Shown one piece after another: positions 29,258 through 37,485 of a DNA stretch of 64,000 nt. Position 1 is the first letter of the stretch; every line of letters begins with the position of its first letter. The notes beneath the pieces are model-generated. The model was not told the origin of the DNA. It saw nothing but the letters and a program-made list of their open reading frames with translations, and searched no databases. Made by a program: the position numbers and the translations under genes. The DNA comes from Curtobacterium sp. MCJR17_020. GTDB taxonomy: Bacteria; Actinomycetota; Actinomycetes; Actinomycetales; Microbacteriaceae. The stretch lies in contig NZ_CP126260.1 in the NCBI RefSeq assembly GCF_003234365.2, forward strand, positions 2,480,001-2,544,000, read 5' to 3'.

Positions 29258-31726
29258 ATGAGCGAGAACCCGCCGAACCCGCCCGTCCCGCCCGTTCCGC
29301 CGGGGCAGCCCGGTCCGCAGTCGTCGGATGCGTTCGGTCGCCTGCTGCGGTCCGTGTCCGGCCGTGACTGGCTGGCCGCCGTGCTCGCCGCCGTCGGCGG
29401 CTGGGTCGCCGCCTACGTGGTCGCTGCGATCTCGCTGCTCCTCACCGTCGCCGTGCTGGCAGCGGGCGGATCAGGATCCGGTTCCGTCGGGTCGGGGTCG
29501 ACCGGCACCGGGACCGACCTCGGCGCCGGGAGCACCCCCGACGTCCAGTCGCTGCTGTCCGGGGTCAGCGTCCTGCTCGGCACCCCCGCCCAGCTCGTCG
29601 CCCTCGCCGACCTCGGTCGCCTGCACCTGTCCGGCTCGATCGGCTTCCTCGGGTCGGGGTCGGGCGCGCTCGCGGTCGTCCCGGCGCTCGTGCTCGCCGC
29701 GCAGGTCGTGCTGGCCGTCGTCCTCACCCGTCGCATCCGCACCCGCGGGCTCGGGCGCACCGCGATCCTGCTGACCGCCGTCCTGTCCGGGCTGGTGACC
29801 ACGGTGCTGACCAACGCCGCCGCGGGCATCCTCGCCATCCGGTTCCCCGCCGTCTCCGGCGCGTCCATCGACCCCGTGCACGCGGTCGGCCTCGGCAGCA
29901 TCCTCGGCGCCTTCGTGATCGGCGCACTCGCCGCAGTGCTCGCACGCCCGTCGGCCCTCCTCGGCCGGAACGTGTTCGCCGGTCGCGTCCTCGGCACACT
30001 GCGCGTCGCGGCGTCGCAGCTCACGGTGCTCGTCGTGCTGGTGACGGTCGTCGTCATCGTCGTCGCCCTGGTCGCACAGCCCTCGTGGGGCGCAGCACTG
30101 CCGGTGCTCGTCGGCAACGTCGCGGTCGGCCTCACCGCCCTCGGGTTCCTCGGCGGCGTCGGGCTGTCCGGCTTCGGCTCGGCGGGCAGCACGGCGTCGG
30201 TCTTCGGCGGCGCCGGCGGCTGGACCTGGCTCGTCGTCCTGCTCGTCGTCGCGACCTCGGTCGTCGCGGGCCTCGCACTCGCCGTCCGCCGCAACGACCG
30301 GTTCCGCACCACGCTGGACTGGGTCGTGACCCCGGTCGTCTGGTTCGCCCTCGGACTCCTGCTCTTCGTGCTCGGCACCGGGCTGGTGTCCTACCAGGCG
30401 ACGGGCATCAGCGCCGTCAGCGGGACCGGTTCGATCGGGATCGCACCGTGGACGCCGCTCGTGTTCGCGCTGTGGGGCGGCGCGATCGAGGCCGTGGCAC
30501 GGTACCTCGCGCCCGTGCTGCTCCCCCGCCTCGGCGGTGGCGTGGTGCTGCGGACCTCGCGCCTCGTCGGAGCGGACCCGCGCCCGGCGGCCGCGCCGTC
30601 GTTCCCGGCAGCGACTCCGGCGTTCCCGTCTGCCGGCCCGGCGTTCCCGTCGGCGGCACCCGCGAGCGACCCGGCAGCAGCAGCGTGGGCAGCGACGCCC
30701 GGCGTCGGCCACCCCGGTCAGCCGGAACAGCCCTTCGTCGGCGGCGGCGCTCCCACGCCCGCTCCGATGTCGCCGCGCGCCAAGAAGGTCCTGGTCCGCT
30801 CGCTCATCGCCGGCGGCGCCGTGGTCGTCGTCGTCATCGCGGGAGCCGTCACCACCGGTGTGCTCCGCGCCAACGTGTGGGGCCCGGCGCCGACCGTGAA
30901 GTCCTACGTGCAGGCCATCGCGAGCGGTGACGCCGACACCGCCGCCCGACTCAGCGAGGTGCCGTCCGACGCCGCCATGCTCGACACCGCGGTGCTGAAG
31001 AGCGCGAAGGACCGCCCGTCGGACATCCGCGTCGGCCGCGTCTCGACGAGCGGAGACAGCGCCCTCGCCACCGTCAGCTACACCCAGGACGGCAAGAACC
31101 GCTCCGGCCAGGTCAGCCTCCGACGCACCGGCACCTCGTTCCTGGTGAAGGACGAGTGGCGCGTCACCGAGCCGCTCGCCCAGACCGTCACGCTGACCGC
31201 GTCCGAGGTGCTCGAGGGCGCCCCGGTCACGGTCGGCGGCAAGGAGATCGGCGAGATCAGCGACGGCCGGTTCACCTCGCTCGCCTACCCCGGCACGTAC
31301 GAGGTCGAGGTCGGCGGGACGAAGTACTTCACCGGCGGCACCGAGCAGGTGTCGGTCGGCGCGACGTCGTCCGGGTACGTCGACTTCACCCCCACCGCCA
31401 CGAAGGCGCTGCAGCAGGACGCCGAGCAGTACGTGACCGACCTGATCGACGACTGCGCCACGAAGACCGACCTCAGCGCGCTGAGCGGGTGCCCCTGGTA
31501 CGGCCCGTACGACGCCGACGGTGCCGTGCGCTACGACGTCACGACGATGCCCGAGGTCGAGGTCGAGGCCTCCGGTTCGGGCACGGTCATGGTGCAGAGC
31601 ACGAAGGACGGTGTCGTCGAGTACGACTACACCTCGTACTTCGGGGACAAGGAGCACGGCGAGGACAGCTTCGATGTGTACCAGTACCTGAAGGTCGAGG
31701 ACGGGAAGCTCGTCTCCGCGTACTGA
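29258..31726 (+). CDS. Large multi-pass membrane protein with extracytoplasmic C-terminal domain
   Basis: An 822-residue protein of unknown function. Residues 1-30 are Pro-rich. About eight hydrophobic helices lie between residues 37 and 425, separated by Gly/Ser-rich loops (GSGSGSVGSGSTGTG). A linker at about 440-500 has repeated FPSA-type units, and one more helix follows at about 515-540 after RAKKVLVRS. The last 280 residues look like an exported domain: a repeat-like region after APTVKSYVQAIASGDADTAARL resembling NTF2/DUF4878 folds, then CATKTDLSALSGCPW with two cysteines that could pair. The ATG at 29258 has GGAGAGGA about 10 bases before it. It is transcribed divergently from otsA. Confidence 0.8.
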   Translation: MSENPPNPPVPPVPPGQPGPQSSDAFGRLLRSVSGRDWLAAVLAAVGGWVAAYVVAAISLLLTVAVLAAGGSGSGSVGSGSTGTGTDLGAGSTPDVQSLLSGVSVLLGTPAQLVALADLGRLHLSGSIGFLGSGSGALAVVPALVLAAQVVLAVVLTRRIRTRGLGRTAILLTAVLSGLVTTVLTNAAAGILAIRFPAVSGASIDPVHAVGLGSILGAFVIGALAAVLARPSALLGRNVFAGRVLGTLRVAASQLTVLVVLVTVVVIVVALVAQPSWGAALPVLVGNVAVGLTALGFLGGVGLSGFGSAGSTASVFGGAGGWTWLVVLLVVATSVVAGLALAVRRNDRFRTTLDWVVTPVVWFALGLLLFVLGTGLVSYQATGISAVSGTGSIGIAPWTPLVFALWGGAIEAVARYLAPVLLPRLGGGVVLRTSRLVGADPRPAAAPSFPAATPAFPSAGPAFPSAAPASDPAAAAWAATPGVGHPGQPEQPFVGGGAPTPAPMSPRAKKVLVRSLIAGGAVVVVVIAGAVTTGVLRANVWGPAPTVKSYVQAIASGDADTAARLSEVPSDAAMLDTAVLKSAKDRPSDIRVGRVSTSGDSALATVSYTQDGKNRSGQVSLRRTGTSFLVKDEWRVTEPLAQTVTLTASEVLEGAPVTVGGKEIGEISDGRFTSLAYPGTYEVEVGGTKYFTGGTEQVSVGATSSGYVDFTPTATKALQQDAEQYVTDLIDDCATKTDLSALSGCPWYGPYDADGAVRYDVTTMPEVEVEASGSGTVMVQSTKDGVVEYDYTSYFGDKEHGEDSFDVYQYLKVEDGKLVSAY

Positions 31727-31744
31727 CGCACCACCGCGCGCGAC

Positions 31745-31777
31745 GACGGCCGGCCTGGGATCCCCGGGCCGGCCGTC
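31745..31777 (+). terminator. Terminator hairpin between membrane protein and CorA-type gene
   Basis: Perfect 11-bp arms gacggccggcc and ggccggccgtc begin 18 bases beyond the stop at 31726, followed by tcactag. It separates the two plus-strand genes. Confidence 0.7.
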
Positions 31778-31781
31778 TCAC

Positions 31782-31787
31782 TAGGCT
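31782..31787 (+). promoter_or_regulatory. -10 element TAGGCT of a leaderless gene
   Basis: TAGGCT is followed by 7 bases and then the ATG of the CorA-type gene, with no Shine-Dalgarno site. Confidence 0.55.
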
Positions 31788-31794
31788 GACGCGC

Positions 31795-32763
31795 ATGGTC
31801 AGGACACGGGCGTGGCGGAACGGCGACGCGACGGAACGGGACTTCCCGGTCGACCGGATCTCGGACGTCGTCGCCGACTCGGGCATCGTCTGGGTCGACT
31901 ACACCGACCCCACGCACGCCGACCTCGAGCAGGTCGAAGCGGAACTCGGCATCCACGCCCTCGCAGTCGAGGACGCCGTCGAGCACGGGCAGCGCCCGAA
32001 GCTCGACCGCTACCGGGACAGCCTGTTCCTGGTCGTCTACGACGTCGACGGGCTCGGAGACGACGGCGGACTCGTCACGCACGAGGTCAAGGCCTTCGTC
32101 ACCGAGCACGCCCTCGTCACCATCCACGGCGCCGACGTCGACACCTCGGCGATGGAGCACCGGCTCACCGCGAACGCCGACATCGCCGGTCACGGGGTCC
32201 CGTGGCTCATGTGGGCGCTGCTCGACGCCGTCGTCGACCACGCGACCGACACCGTCGAGGACATCGAGCGACGGATCGACGACCTCGAGGACGACCTGTT
32301 CGAGCGGAGCAACGCCCGCGAGCAGCAGATCCAGCGGCGGTCCTTCCGCCTGCGCAAGGCGCTCGGCGTGCTGCGTCGCCTGGTCGTCCCGACCCGCGAC
32401 AGCGTCGCCTCGCTGCTGCACGGCGACGCGGAGACGATCTCGGACGGCATCCGACCGTACTTCCGCGACGTCGAGGACCACCTGGTGTCGATCTCGGACT
32501 CCGTCGAGCAGCTGCGCGACGCGGTCTCCAGCGTCTTGGACACGAACCTCAACCTGGCGTCGAACCGGCAGAACACGGTGATGAAGAAGGTGACGAGCTG
32601 GGCCGCGATCATCGCCGTGCCCACCGCGATCACGGGCGCGTTCGGCATGAACGTCGCGTTCCCCGGCGAAGGGCACTGGTCCGGTCTGTCCCTGGCCATC
32701 GGTCTCGCCGTGGTCTCGTCGCTGCTGCTCTACGCCTCGTTCAAGCGTCGCGACTGGCTCTGA
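31795..32763 (+). CDS. CorA-family divalent-metal channel
   Basis: A 322-residue member of the CorA family, most often Mg2+ or Co2+ channels. The long cytoplasmic N-terminal domain ends in a helical stretch (RRSFRLRKALGVLRRL). Two C-terminal membrane helices follow, the first ending in GAFGMNV (GMN near 284-286), which forms the selectivity filter of CorA pentamers. The C-terminus FKRRDWL is basic, as usual for the family. The gene is probably leaderless. It is convergent with the ArsB-like gene, 20 bases away and with no obvious terminator between. Metal specificity cannot be read from the sequence. Confidence 0.92.
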   Translation: MVRTRAWRNGDATERDFPVDRISDVVADSGIVWVDYTDPTHADLEQVEAELGIHALAVEDAVEHGQRPKLDRYRDSLFLVVYDVDGLGDDGGLVTHEVKAFVTEHALVTIHGADVDTSAMEHRLTANADIAGHGVPWLMWALLDAVVDHATDTVEDIERRIDDLEDDLFERSNAREQQIQRRSFRLRKALGVLRRLVVPTRDSVASLLHGDAETISDGIRPYFRDVEDHLVSISDSVEQLRDAVSSVLDTNLNLASNRQNTVMKKVTSWAAIIAVPTAITGAFGMNVAFPGEGHWSGLSLAIGLAVVSSLLLYASFKRRDWL

Positions 32764-32783
32764 CCGCGGCGGTGCCCACGCGC

Positions 32784-33935
32784 TCAGATCGCGAGCGCGA
32801 GCACCCCGGCGACCACGGTGAGCGGAGCCGCGATGCACCCGAGCAGCATGTACCTGCCCCACGACAGGTGCACGCCCTCGGCCGACAGCCGTGCGTGCCA
32901 CAGCAGGGTGGCGAGCGAGGCCCACGGCGTCACCAGGCACCCGGCGTTCACGCCGATGAGGAGCGCCGCGTACCGCACGGCCTCGTGACCGGCAGCGGGC
33001 TCGAGCACCAGGTACGCGGGCAGGTTGTCGATCGCGTTCGCCGCCACCGCTCCCCCGGCGCCGAGCAGCAGGAGCGGTCCGGTCCCGGTGCCGTCGCCGA
33101 GCGCCCGCACGATCGGGTCGGTGAGCCCGGTGCTGTGCAGGGTCTCGACCACGACGAAGAGCCCGGCGGCGAACAGCAGCGTCGACCACGGCACCCGCGA
33201 CGGCCGGAGCTCGGCGGGCGACCGGAACGCCGCGACGACGACGAGCACGAGGGCACCGGCGACGGCGGCGATCCAGACCGTCACCCCGGCGGTCAGCGCC
33301 ACCACGAGCGCGACGAGCACAGCCGACGCCGCCCAGAACGACACCGGGTCGGACGGACGCCGCACCGACACCGGCGTGTAGCGCCCGAAGAGCTTGCCGC
33401 GGAACACCACGAGCAGGACGGCGCACGGCACGACGACCCCGGCGACGGCCGGCCACGCCATCAGCCCGGCGAAGGGCAGCGGTCCGCCGAGGCCCATCCG
33501 GTCGACGGCGAGCAGGTTCGTCAGGTTCGACACCGGCAGCAGCAGGGACGCGGTGTTCGCGAGCCAGACGGTGGTGAGCGCGAACGGCATCGGCGGCAGC
33601 CCGACCCGGCGCGCCAGTGAGATCACGATCGGGGTGAGCAGCACCGCGGTCGTGTCGATCGACAGGAACACGGTGCAGAGCACGGCGAGGACGACGACCG
33701 CACCCCAGAGCCCGATCGTGCGTCCTCCGCCGACACGTGCCGCGACGTCGGCGAGTCGGTCGAACACCCCGGCGTCCGCAGCGAGCTCGGCGACGATCGT
33801 CAGCCCGAGGACGAACCCGAGGACGGGCAGGACCCGCTCGGCCAGGACCCCGAGGTCGTCGAGCGGCAGCAGGCCGAGCGCGACGCACACCGCGCCGATG
33901 ACGAGCAGCACTGCTCCGATGACGGCCTGACGCAC
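32784..33935 (-). CDS. ArsB/NhaD-type (ion transporter superfamily) permease
   Basis: A 383-residue protein with about ten membrane helices. VFLSIDTTAVLLTPIVISLARR, ANTASLLLPVSNLTNLL and the C-terminal NAIDNLPAYL are re-entrant signatures of the ArsB/NhaD/SLC13 group, which exchanges anions, arsenite or sodium. Other ars genes are not nearby, so arsenite export is only one possibility. The protein appears complete. It lies head to head with the small membrane protein at 34029 across a 93-base shared promoter region. Confidence 0.82.
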   Translation of the reverse strand: MRQAVIGAVLLVIGAVCVALGLLPLDDLGVLAERVLPVLGFVLGLTIVAELAADAGVFDRLADVAARVGGGRTIGLWGAVVVLAVLCTVFLSIDTTAVLLTPIVISLARRVGLPPMPFALTTVWLANTASLLLPVSNLTNLLAVDRMGLGGPLPFAGLMAWPAVAGVVVPCAVLLVVFRGKLFGRYTPVSVRRPSDPVSFWAASAVLVALVVALTAGVTVWIAAVAGALVLVVVAAFRSPAELRPSRVPWSTLLFAAGLFVVVETLHSTGLTDPIVRALGDGTGTGPLLLLGAGGAVAANAIDNLPAYLVLEPAAGHEAVRYAALLIGVNAGCLVTPWASLATLLWHARLSAEGVHLSWGRYMLLGCIAAPLTVVAGVLALAI

Positions 33936-34028
33936 GGGCGCTCCTCCACGAGTGCGCCGGGCAGGGTGTCCGGCGGCGCTCCAATGTACTGACCGGTAGC
34001 GTTGGCAGCACGACGACAGGAGGCCTCT

Positions 34029-34220
34029 GTGCGCAAGTTCATGTTCAACGGTGCGGTGTGGAGTTCGCTCATCAGCGGCTACAGCGTGCTCCAGACCACC
34101 CGCCAGGGACCCCGCGACTGGCGGCTCGCCCTGACGTGGGTCGCGTGGATCGCGACCACGATCGTGGCGATCGGCACGGTGGTCGAGGACGACCGCGCCG
34201 TCAAGGCGCGCCAGCCGTAG
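34029..34220 (+). CDS. Small conserved-looking membrane protein
   Basis: A 63-residue protein with a single clear hydrophobic helix (LTWVAWIATTIVAIGTVV) after a basic, tryptophan-containing N-terminal third. A GTG start at 34029 is chosen because AGGAGG lies 5 bases upstream, a near-ideal ribosome site, and TAGCGT at 33997-34002 is a possible -10. The strong ribosome site and the dedicated terminator (34241-34286) support a real gene. Function unknown. Confidence 0.7.
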   Translation: MRKFMFNGAVWSSLISGYSVLQTTRQGPRDWRLALTWVAWIATTIVAIGTVVEDDRAVKARQP

Positions 34221-34240
34221 GTCGCGATCGCGACCACACG

Positions 34241-34286
34241 ACGGACGGGAGGCCCGGTGCCAGCTGGCACCGGGCCTCCCGTCCGT
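34241..34286 (+). terminator. Perfect 46-bp palindromic terminator hairpin
   Basis: The whole 46 bases are self-complementary: 20-base arms around cagctg, itself a palindrome. It starts 20 bases beyond the small membrane-protein gene and 23 bases beyond the converging MscS-type gene, so it can serve both. The core ggaggcccggtgc is shared with hairpins at 35532 and 48618. Confidence 0.75.
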
Positions 34287-34308
34287 CTCGTGTCCGGTGC
34301 GGAGCCCG

Positions 34309-35484
34309 TCAGCGCTGTGACGGCGGGATGTCGGACGTCTGGATCGGGCCGGTGAAGAGCGCCGCGCGGTCCTCCTGCCCCGGCGCGAACAGCGCCGAGT
34401 CGGCGGCGGTCGACGCCGTGCGCCGCCGCGGTGCCGTCTCGTCGACCATGAGCACGCGCTGGACCGGCAGGGCGTCGGGGTGGGTGCGCTGGATCCACTC
34501 GACGAGTTCCTCGCGGATGTAACAGCGCAGGTCGAACAGCGACGGCGCGTCGTGCGACGTCGCGAGGACCCGCACCCGCACGTACCCCTGCACGGCGTCG
34601 GTCACCTGCAGCACCTTGACGCGGCGGTCCCACAGCTCGGTGCGGTCGAGGATCCGGTCGAGCTCCTCGCGCATCTCCCCGGGGCGGACCCGCCAGTCCA
34701 GGTCCATCTCGACGGCACCGAGCAGTTCGCTGTTCGTGCGCGTCCAGTTCTCGAACGGGGTGCTCGTGAAGTACGTCGACGGCAGCACGAAGCGCCGGTC
34801 GTCCCACAGGTGCACGACCACGTAGGTCAGGGTGATCTCCTCGATCCGCCCCCACTGCTGCTCGACCACGACGACGTCGTCGACGCGGATCGACCCGGAG
34901 AACGCGAGCTGCATGCCGGCGAAGACGTTGCCGAGGGTCGACTGCGCCGCCAGACCCGCGACGACCGAGATGAGGCCGGCGCTCGCGAGGACGCTCGCGC
35001 CCGCGGCCTCGACCCCGTCGAAGGTGAGCAGGATCGCGCCGACGGCGATGATGACGAGCACGGCGACGGTCAGCCGCCGGATGATGAGGACCTGCGTGCG
35101 GATGCGGCGGGCCTGGCGGTTGTCGGGGACGTCGATGCGGAACCGGTGCAGGCCGAGGTCCTCGAGGAAGATCGCGATCTGGCACGCCAGCCAGCAGCCC
35201 ACCGCGATCGTGACGATGAGGAACCCGTGCACGACCTCGTCGCGCCACGGGTACGCGTCGGCGTCGCGCGGGACGCTCGAGGTGAACGCGATCCAGAGCA
35301 GGACCACGAGCAGGGTGGTGCGGAACGGGTGCTTCGCCCGGCGCGAGAGCACGCCGGCCCACCGTTCCCGTCGCGCGACCGTCCGCAGCACCAGGTGCAG
35401 GACGACCGCGGCGACGGCGGTGATGAGGAGGGCGAACCCGATCGCGACCAGGAGTCGGAGGAGGATGTCCATCCCTCCATGCAA
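34309..35484 (-). CDS. MscS-family mechanosensitive channel
   Basis: A 391-residue protein with four N-terminal hydrophobic helices, then the pore helix region GASVLASAGLISVVAGLAAQ and STLGNVFAGMQLAFSGSIRVDD, which is the MscS signature, and a cytoplasmic beta-domain (VVVEQQWGRIEEITLTYVVV). Such channels open under membrane tension and release solutes during osmotic down-shock, fitting the trehalose and betaine genes around it. The C-terminal 50 residues are polar and non-conserved. Start choice is uncertain: ATG at 35484 has no clear ribosome site, and an ATG at 35472 has GGAGGG almost touching it. Confidence 0.9.
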   Translation of the reverse strand: MHGGMDILLRLLVAIGFALLITAVAAVVLHLVLRTVARRERWAGVLSRRAKHPFRTTLLVVLLWIAFTSSVPRDADAYPWRDEVVHGFLIVTIAVGCWLACQIAIFLEDLGLHRFRIDVPDNRQARRIRTQVLIIRRLTVAVLVIIAVGAILLTFDGVEAAGASVLASAGLISVVAGLAAQSTLGNVFAGMQLAFSGSIRVDDVVVVEQQWGRIEEITLTYVVVHLWDDRRFVLPSTYFTSTPFENWTRTNSELLGAVEMDLDWRVRPGEMREELDRILDRTELWDRRVKVLQVTDAVQGYVRVRVLATSHDAPSLFDLRCYIREELVEWIQRTHPDALPVQRVLMVDETAPRRRTASTAADSALFAPGQEDRAALFTGPIQTSDIPPSQR

Positions 35485-35531
35485 GCAACGAAACGACAGG
35501 CGTCGTTCAGAAAACCGGCCCCGGTCGCGAC

Positions 35532-35566
35532 GGAGGCCCGGTGCGCACGACGCGCACCGGGCCTCC
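35532..35566 (-). terminator. Terminator hairpin after the betaine-binding protein gene
   Basis: Perfect 15-bp arms ggaggcccggtgcgc and gcgcaccgggcctcc with a 5-base loop, 16 bases beyond the substrate-binding protein stop. It shares the arm motif with the hairpins at 34241 and 48618. Confidence 0.75.
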
Positions 35567-35581
35567 TGTCCGACCTGCTGA

Positions 35582-36496
35582 CTACTTGCCGGACGTGAGC
35601 GAATCGACGAAGTCCTGGTGCTCGGAAGCCCACTTCTCGGTGATCGCGGGGTACTCGCTGGCCTTCGCGCCGCTGTTCACGAGCGCGTTCTCGAGCGAGT
35701 AGAGGGTGTCGGAGTCCATCGAGAAGTCCTCCATCCACTTCGACGCCTGCGGGAAGTCCTGCTCGAAGTCCTTCTTGGCGATCGTGTGGATCTCCTCGTT
35801 CTTGCCGAGCGCCCCCTTCGGGTCCTTCAGGTCCTTGATCGGGAAGGCGTCGTACGCCCAGTGCGGACGCCACAGCGTCACGACGACGTCCTCCTTCTTC
35901 GCGATCGAGGCCTTGAGGTCGGCGAGCATCGCCGGCGTCGAACTCGTGATGAAGTCCATGCCGTCCAGGCCGTACTGCGGGATGACCTGCTCGGACACGA
36001 CCTTCGTCTCACCGGCGGCGGGCTCGATGCCGATGATCTTGTTGCCGAAGTCGGACGCGTGCGCCTTGAGCTCGTCGATCGAGTCGATGTCCGAGTACTT
36101 CGGCACCGCCAGTTCCAGCGACGCCTGGTCGTTCCAGGCGCCGAGGTCCGTCAGGTCCTTGCCGTACGTGTCCATGTACTCCTTGTGCGTGTTCGGCAGC
36201 CAGGTGTCGAACACCACGTCGTAGTCGCCGGATGCCAGGCCCGTGTACGCGGGTGCGACGTCGGAGTTCGTGAGCTGGACGTCGTAGCCCTTCTGCTCCA
36301 ACACGTGCTTCCAGAGGTAGCTGGCGGCGGTGTCCTCGTCCCAACCGTTGAAGACGACGACGTGCATCGACTTCTGGTCGCCGTTGTCGACGGTGCCGGA
36401 GGCCCCGTAGTAGCCGGGCGGCATGCAGGCGGACAGGCCGACGGCGGTGGCGACGGCGAGGACGGCCGCCGCGAGGGTGCGCTTGGTTCGCTTCAT
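35582..36496 (-). CDS. proX: Glycine betaine/proline-type ABC transporter substrate-binding lipoprotein
   Basis: A 304-residue lipoprotein. A basic N-terminus and hydrophobic stretch end at the lipobox VGLSAC (Cys about 24), so it is exported and lipid-anchored. The mature part has the OpuAC-type fold, with VVVFNGWDEDTA, FDTWLPNTHKEYMD and TLWRPHWAYDAFPI; the tryptophans are typical of the aromatic box that binds quaternary ammonium groups. The ATG at 36496 has GGAAGGA upstream. It is 14 bases after the permease gene and ends the operon. Exact ligand (betaine, proline betaine, choline or carnitine) cannot be fixed. Confidence 0.92.
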   Translation of the reverse strand: MKRTKRTLAAAVLAVATAVGLSACMPPGYYGASGTVDNGDQKSMHVVVFNGWDEDTAASYLWKHVLEQKGYDVQLTNSDVAPAYTGLASGDYDVVFDTWLPNTHKEYMDTYGKDLTDLGAWNDQASLELAVPKYSDIDSIDELKAHASDFGNKIIGIEPAAGETKVVSEQVIPQYGLDGMDFITSSTPAMLADLKASIAKKEDVVVTLWRPHWAYDAFPIKDLKDPKGALGKNEEIHTIAKKDFEQDFPQASKWMEDFSMDSDTLYSLENALVNSGAKASEYPAITEKWASEHQDFVDSLTSGK

Positions 36497-36510
36497 GATC
36501 TGTTCCTTCC

Positions 36511-37485
36511 TCACGCGTCGACGGTCTGACGGTCGCTGACCGCTTCGGTGGTGGCGGCGGTCTGGGCGGTCGCCGCGTTCGGCGTCGCGGTCACGGCGGG
36601 CTTCCGCCCGCGCCTCCACGGCCGGGAGACACCACTCGCGTCGCCGCCGAGCGCTGCGGTCAGGCGGTCCAGCAGGATCGCCAGGACCACGACCGACAGG
36701 CCGGCTTCGGCCCCGAGACCGACGTCGATGCGGTTCAGCGAGGCGACGATCTGCTCGCCGAGGCCGCCAGCGCCGACCATGCCGGCGATGACGACCATCG
36801 ACAGCGACAGCATGATGACCTGGTTGACGCCGGCCATGATGCTGGCCTTCGCCAACGGCAGCTGGATCTGGCGGAGGATGCGCCACGGGCTCGACCCGAA
36901 GGCGGCACCGGCCTCGACGACCTCGCTCGGGACCCCGCGGATACCGAGCTCGGTGAGCCGGACGCCGGGGGCCATCGCGAAGACGATCGTCGCGACGATG
37001 CCGGGGACGACGCCGACGCGGAACAGCAGCAGCGCCGGGATCAGGTAGACGAACGCCGGGGTCGTCTGCATGAAGTCCAGGACCGGGCGGATGATCCGGC
37101 TCGCGGCGTCGGACCGGGCGGCCCACACCCCGAGCGGGATGCTGAGCACGACGGCCAGACCGGCGGCGACCACGACGAGCGCGAGGGTGTTCATGGCGTT
37201 CGTCCACTGCCCGACGCTGACGATGAACAGCAGGCCGATGGCAGCGCCGAGCGCGAGCTTCCAGCCCTTCGCCAGGAACGCCAGCACGACGAGGACCGCG
37301 ACGACGACCCAGAACGGCGGGGTGGACAGGAAGTACTCCATCCACGCGTCCATCCACGTGAACACGTAGCGGACGACGTCGAAGAAGCCGGACAGGTAGG
37401 TGGTGATCCAGTCGACGATCGCGGCGACCCACGTGCCGAGGGGCAGGTGGAAGTCACCGAAGGAGTTGGTACCGGGGGTGATCAT
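36511..37485 (-). CDS. proW: Glycine betaine/proline-type ABC transporter permease
   Basis: A 324-residue inner-membrane permease with about seven helices. The EAA loop that contacts the ATPase is EAGAAFGSSPWRILRQIQLP. MQTTPAFVYLIPALLLF is the conserved ProW/OpuAB signature. The C-terminus is a polar Ala/Thr-rich tail. The ATG overlaps the ATPase stop by 4 bases (ATGA). Confidence 0.93.
   Translation of the reverse strand: MITPGTNSFGDFHLPLGTWVAAIVDWITTYLSGFFDVVRYVFTWMDAWMEYFLSTPPFWVVVAVLVVLAFLAKGWKLALGAAIGLLFIVSVGQWTNAMNTLALVVVAAGLAVVLSIPLGVWAARSDAASRIIRPVLDFMQTTPAFVYLIPALLLFRVGVVPGIVATIVFAMAPGVRLTELGIRGVPSEVVEAGAAFGSSPWRILRQIQLPLAKASIMAGVNQVIMLSLSMVVIAGMVGAGGLGEQIVASLNRIDVGLGAEAGLSVVVLAILLDRLTAALGGDASGVSRPWRRGRKPAVTATPNAATAQTAATTEAVSDRQTVDA

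Noticed and set aside
25517..31726. A 2,069-codon open frame on the plus strand across ilvD, otsB and otsA
   Set aside because: Its first 3.7 kb is antisense to well-conserved genes and is open only because of high GC. Only the part from 29258, with its own ribosome site, is a gene.
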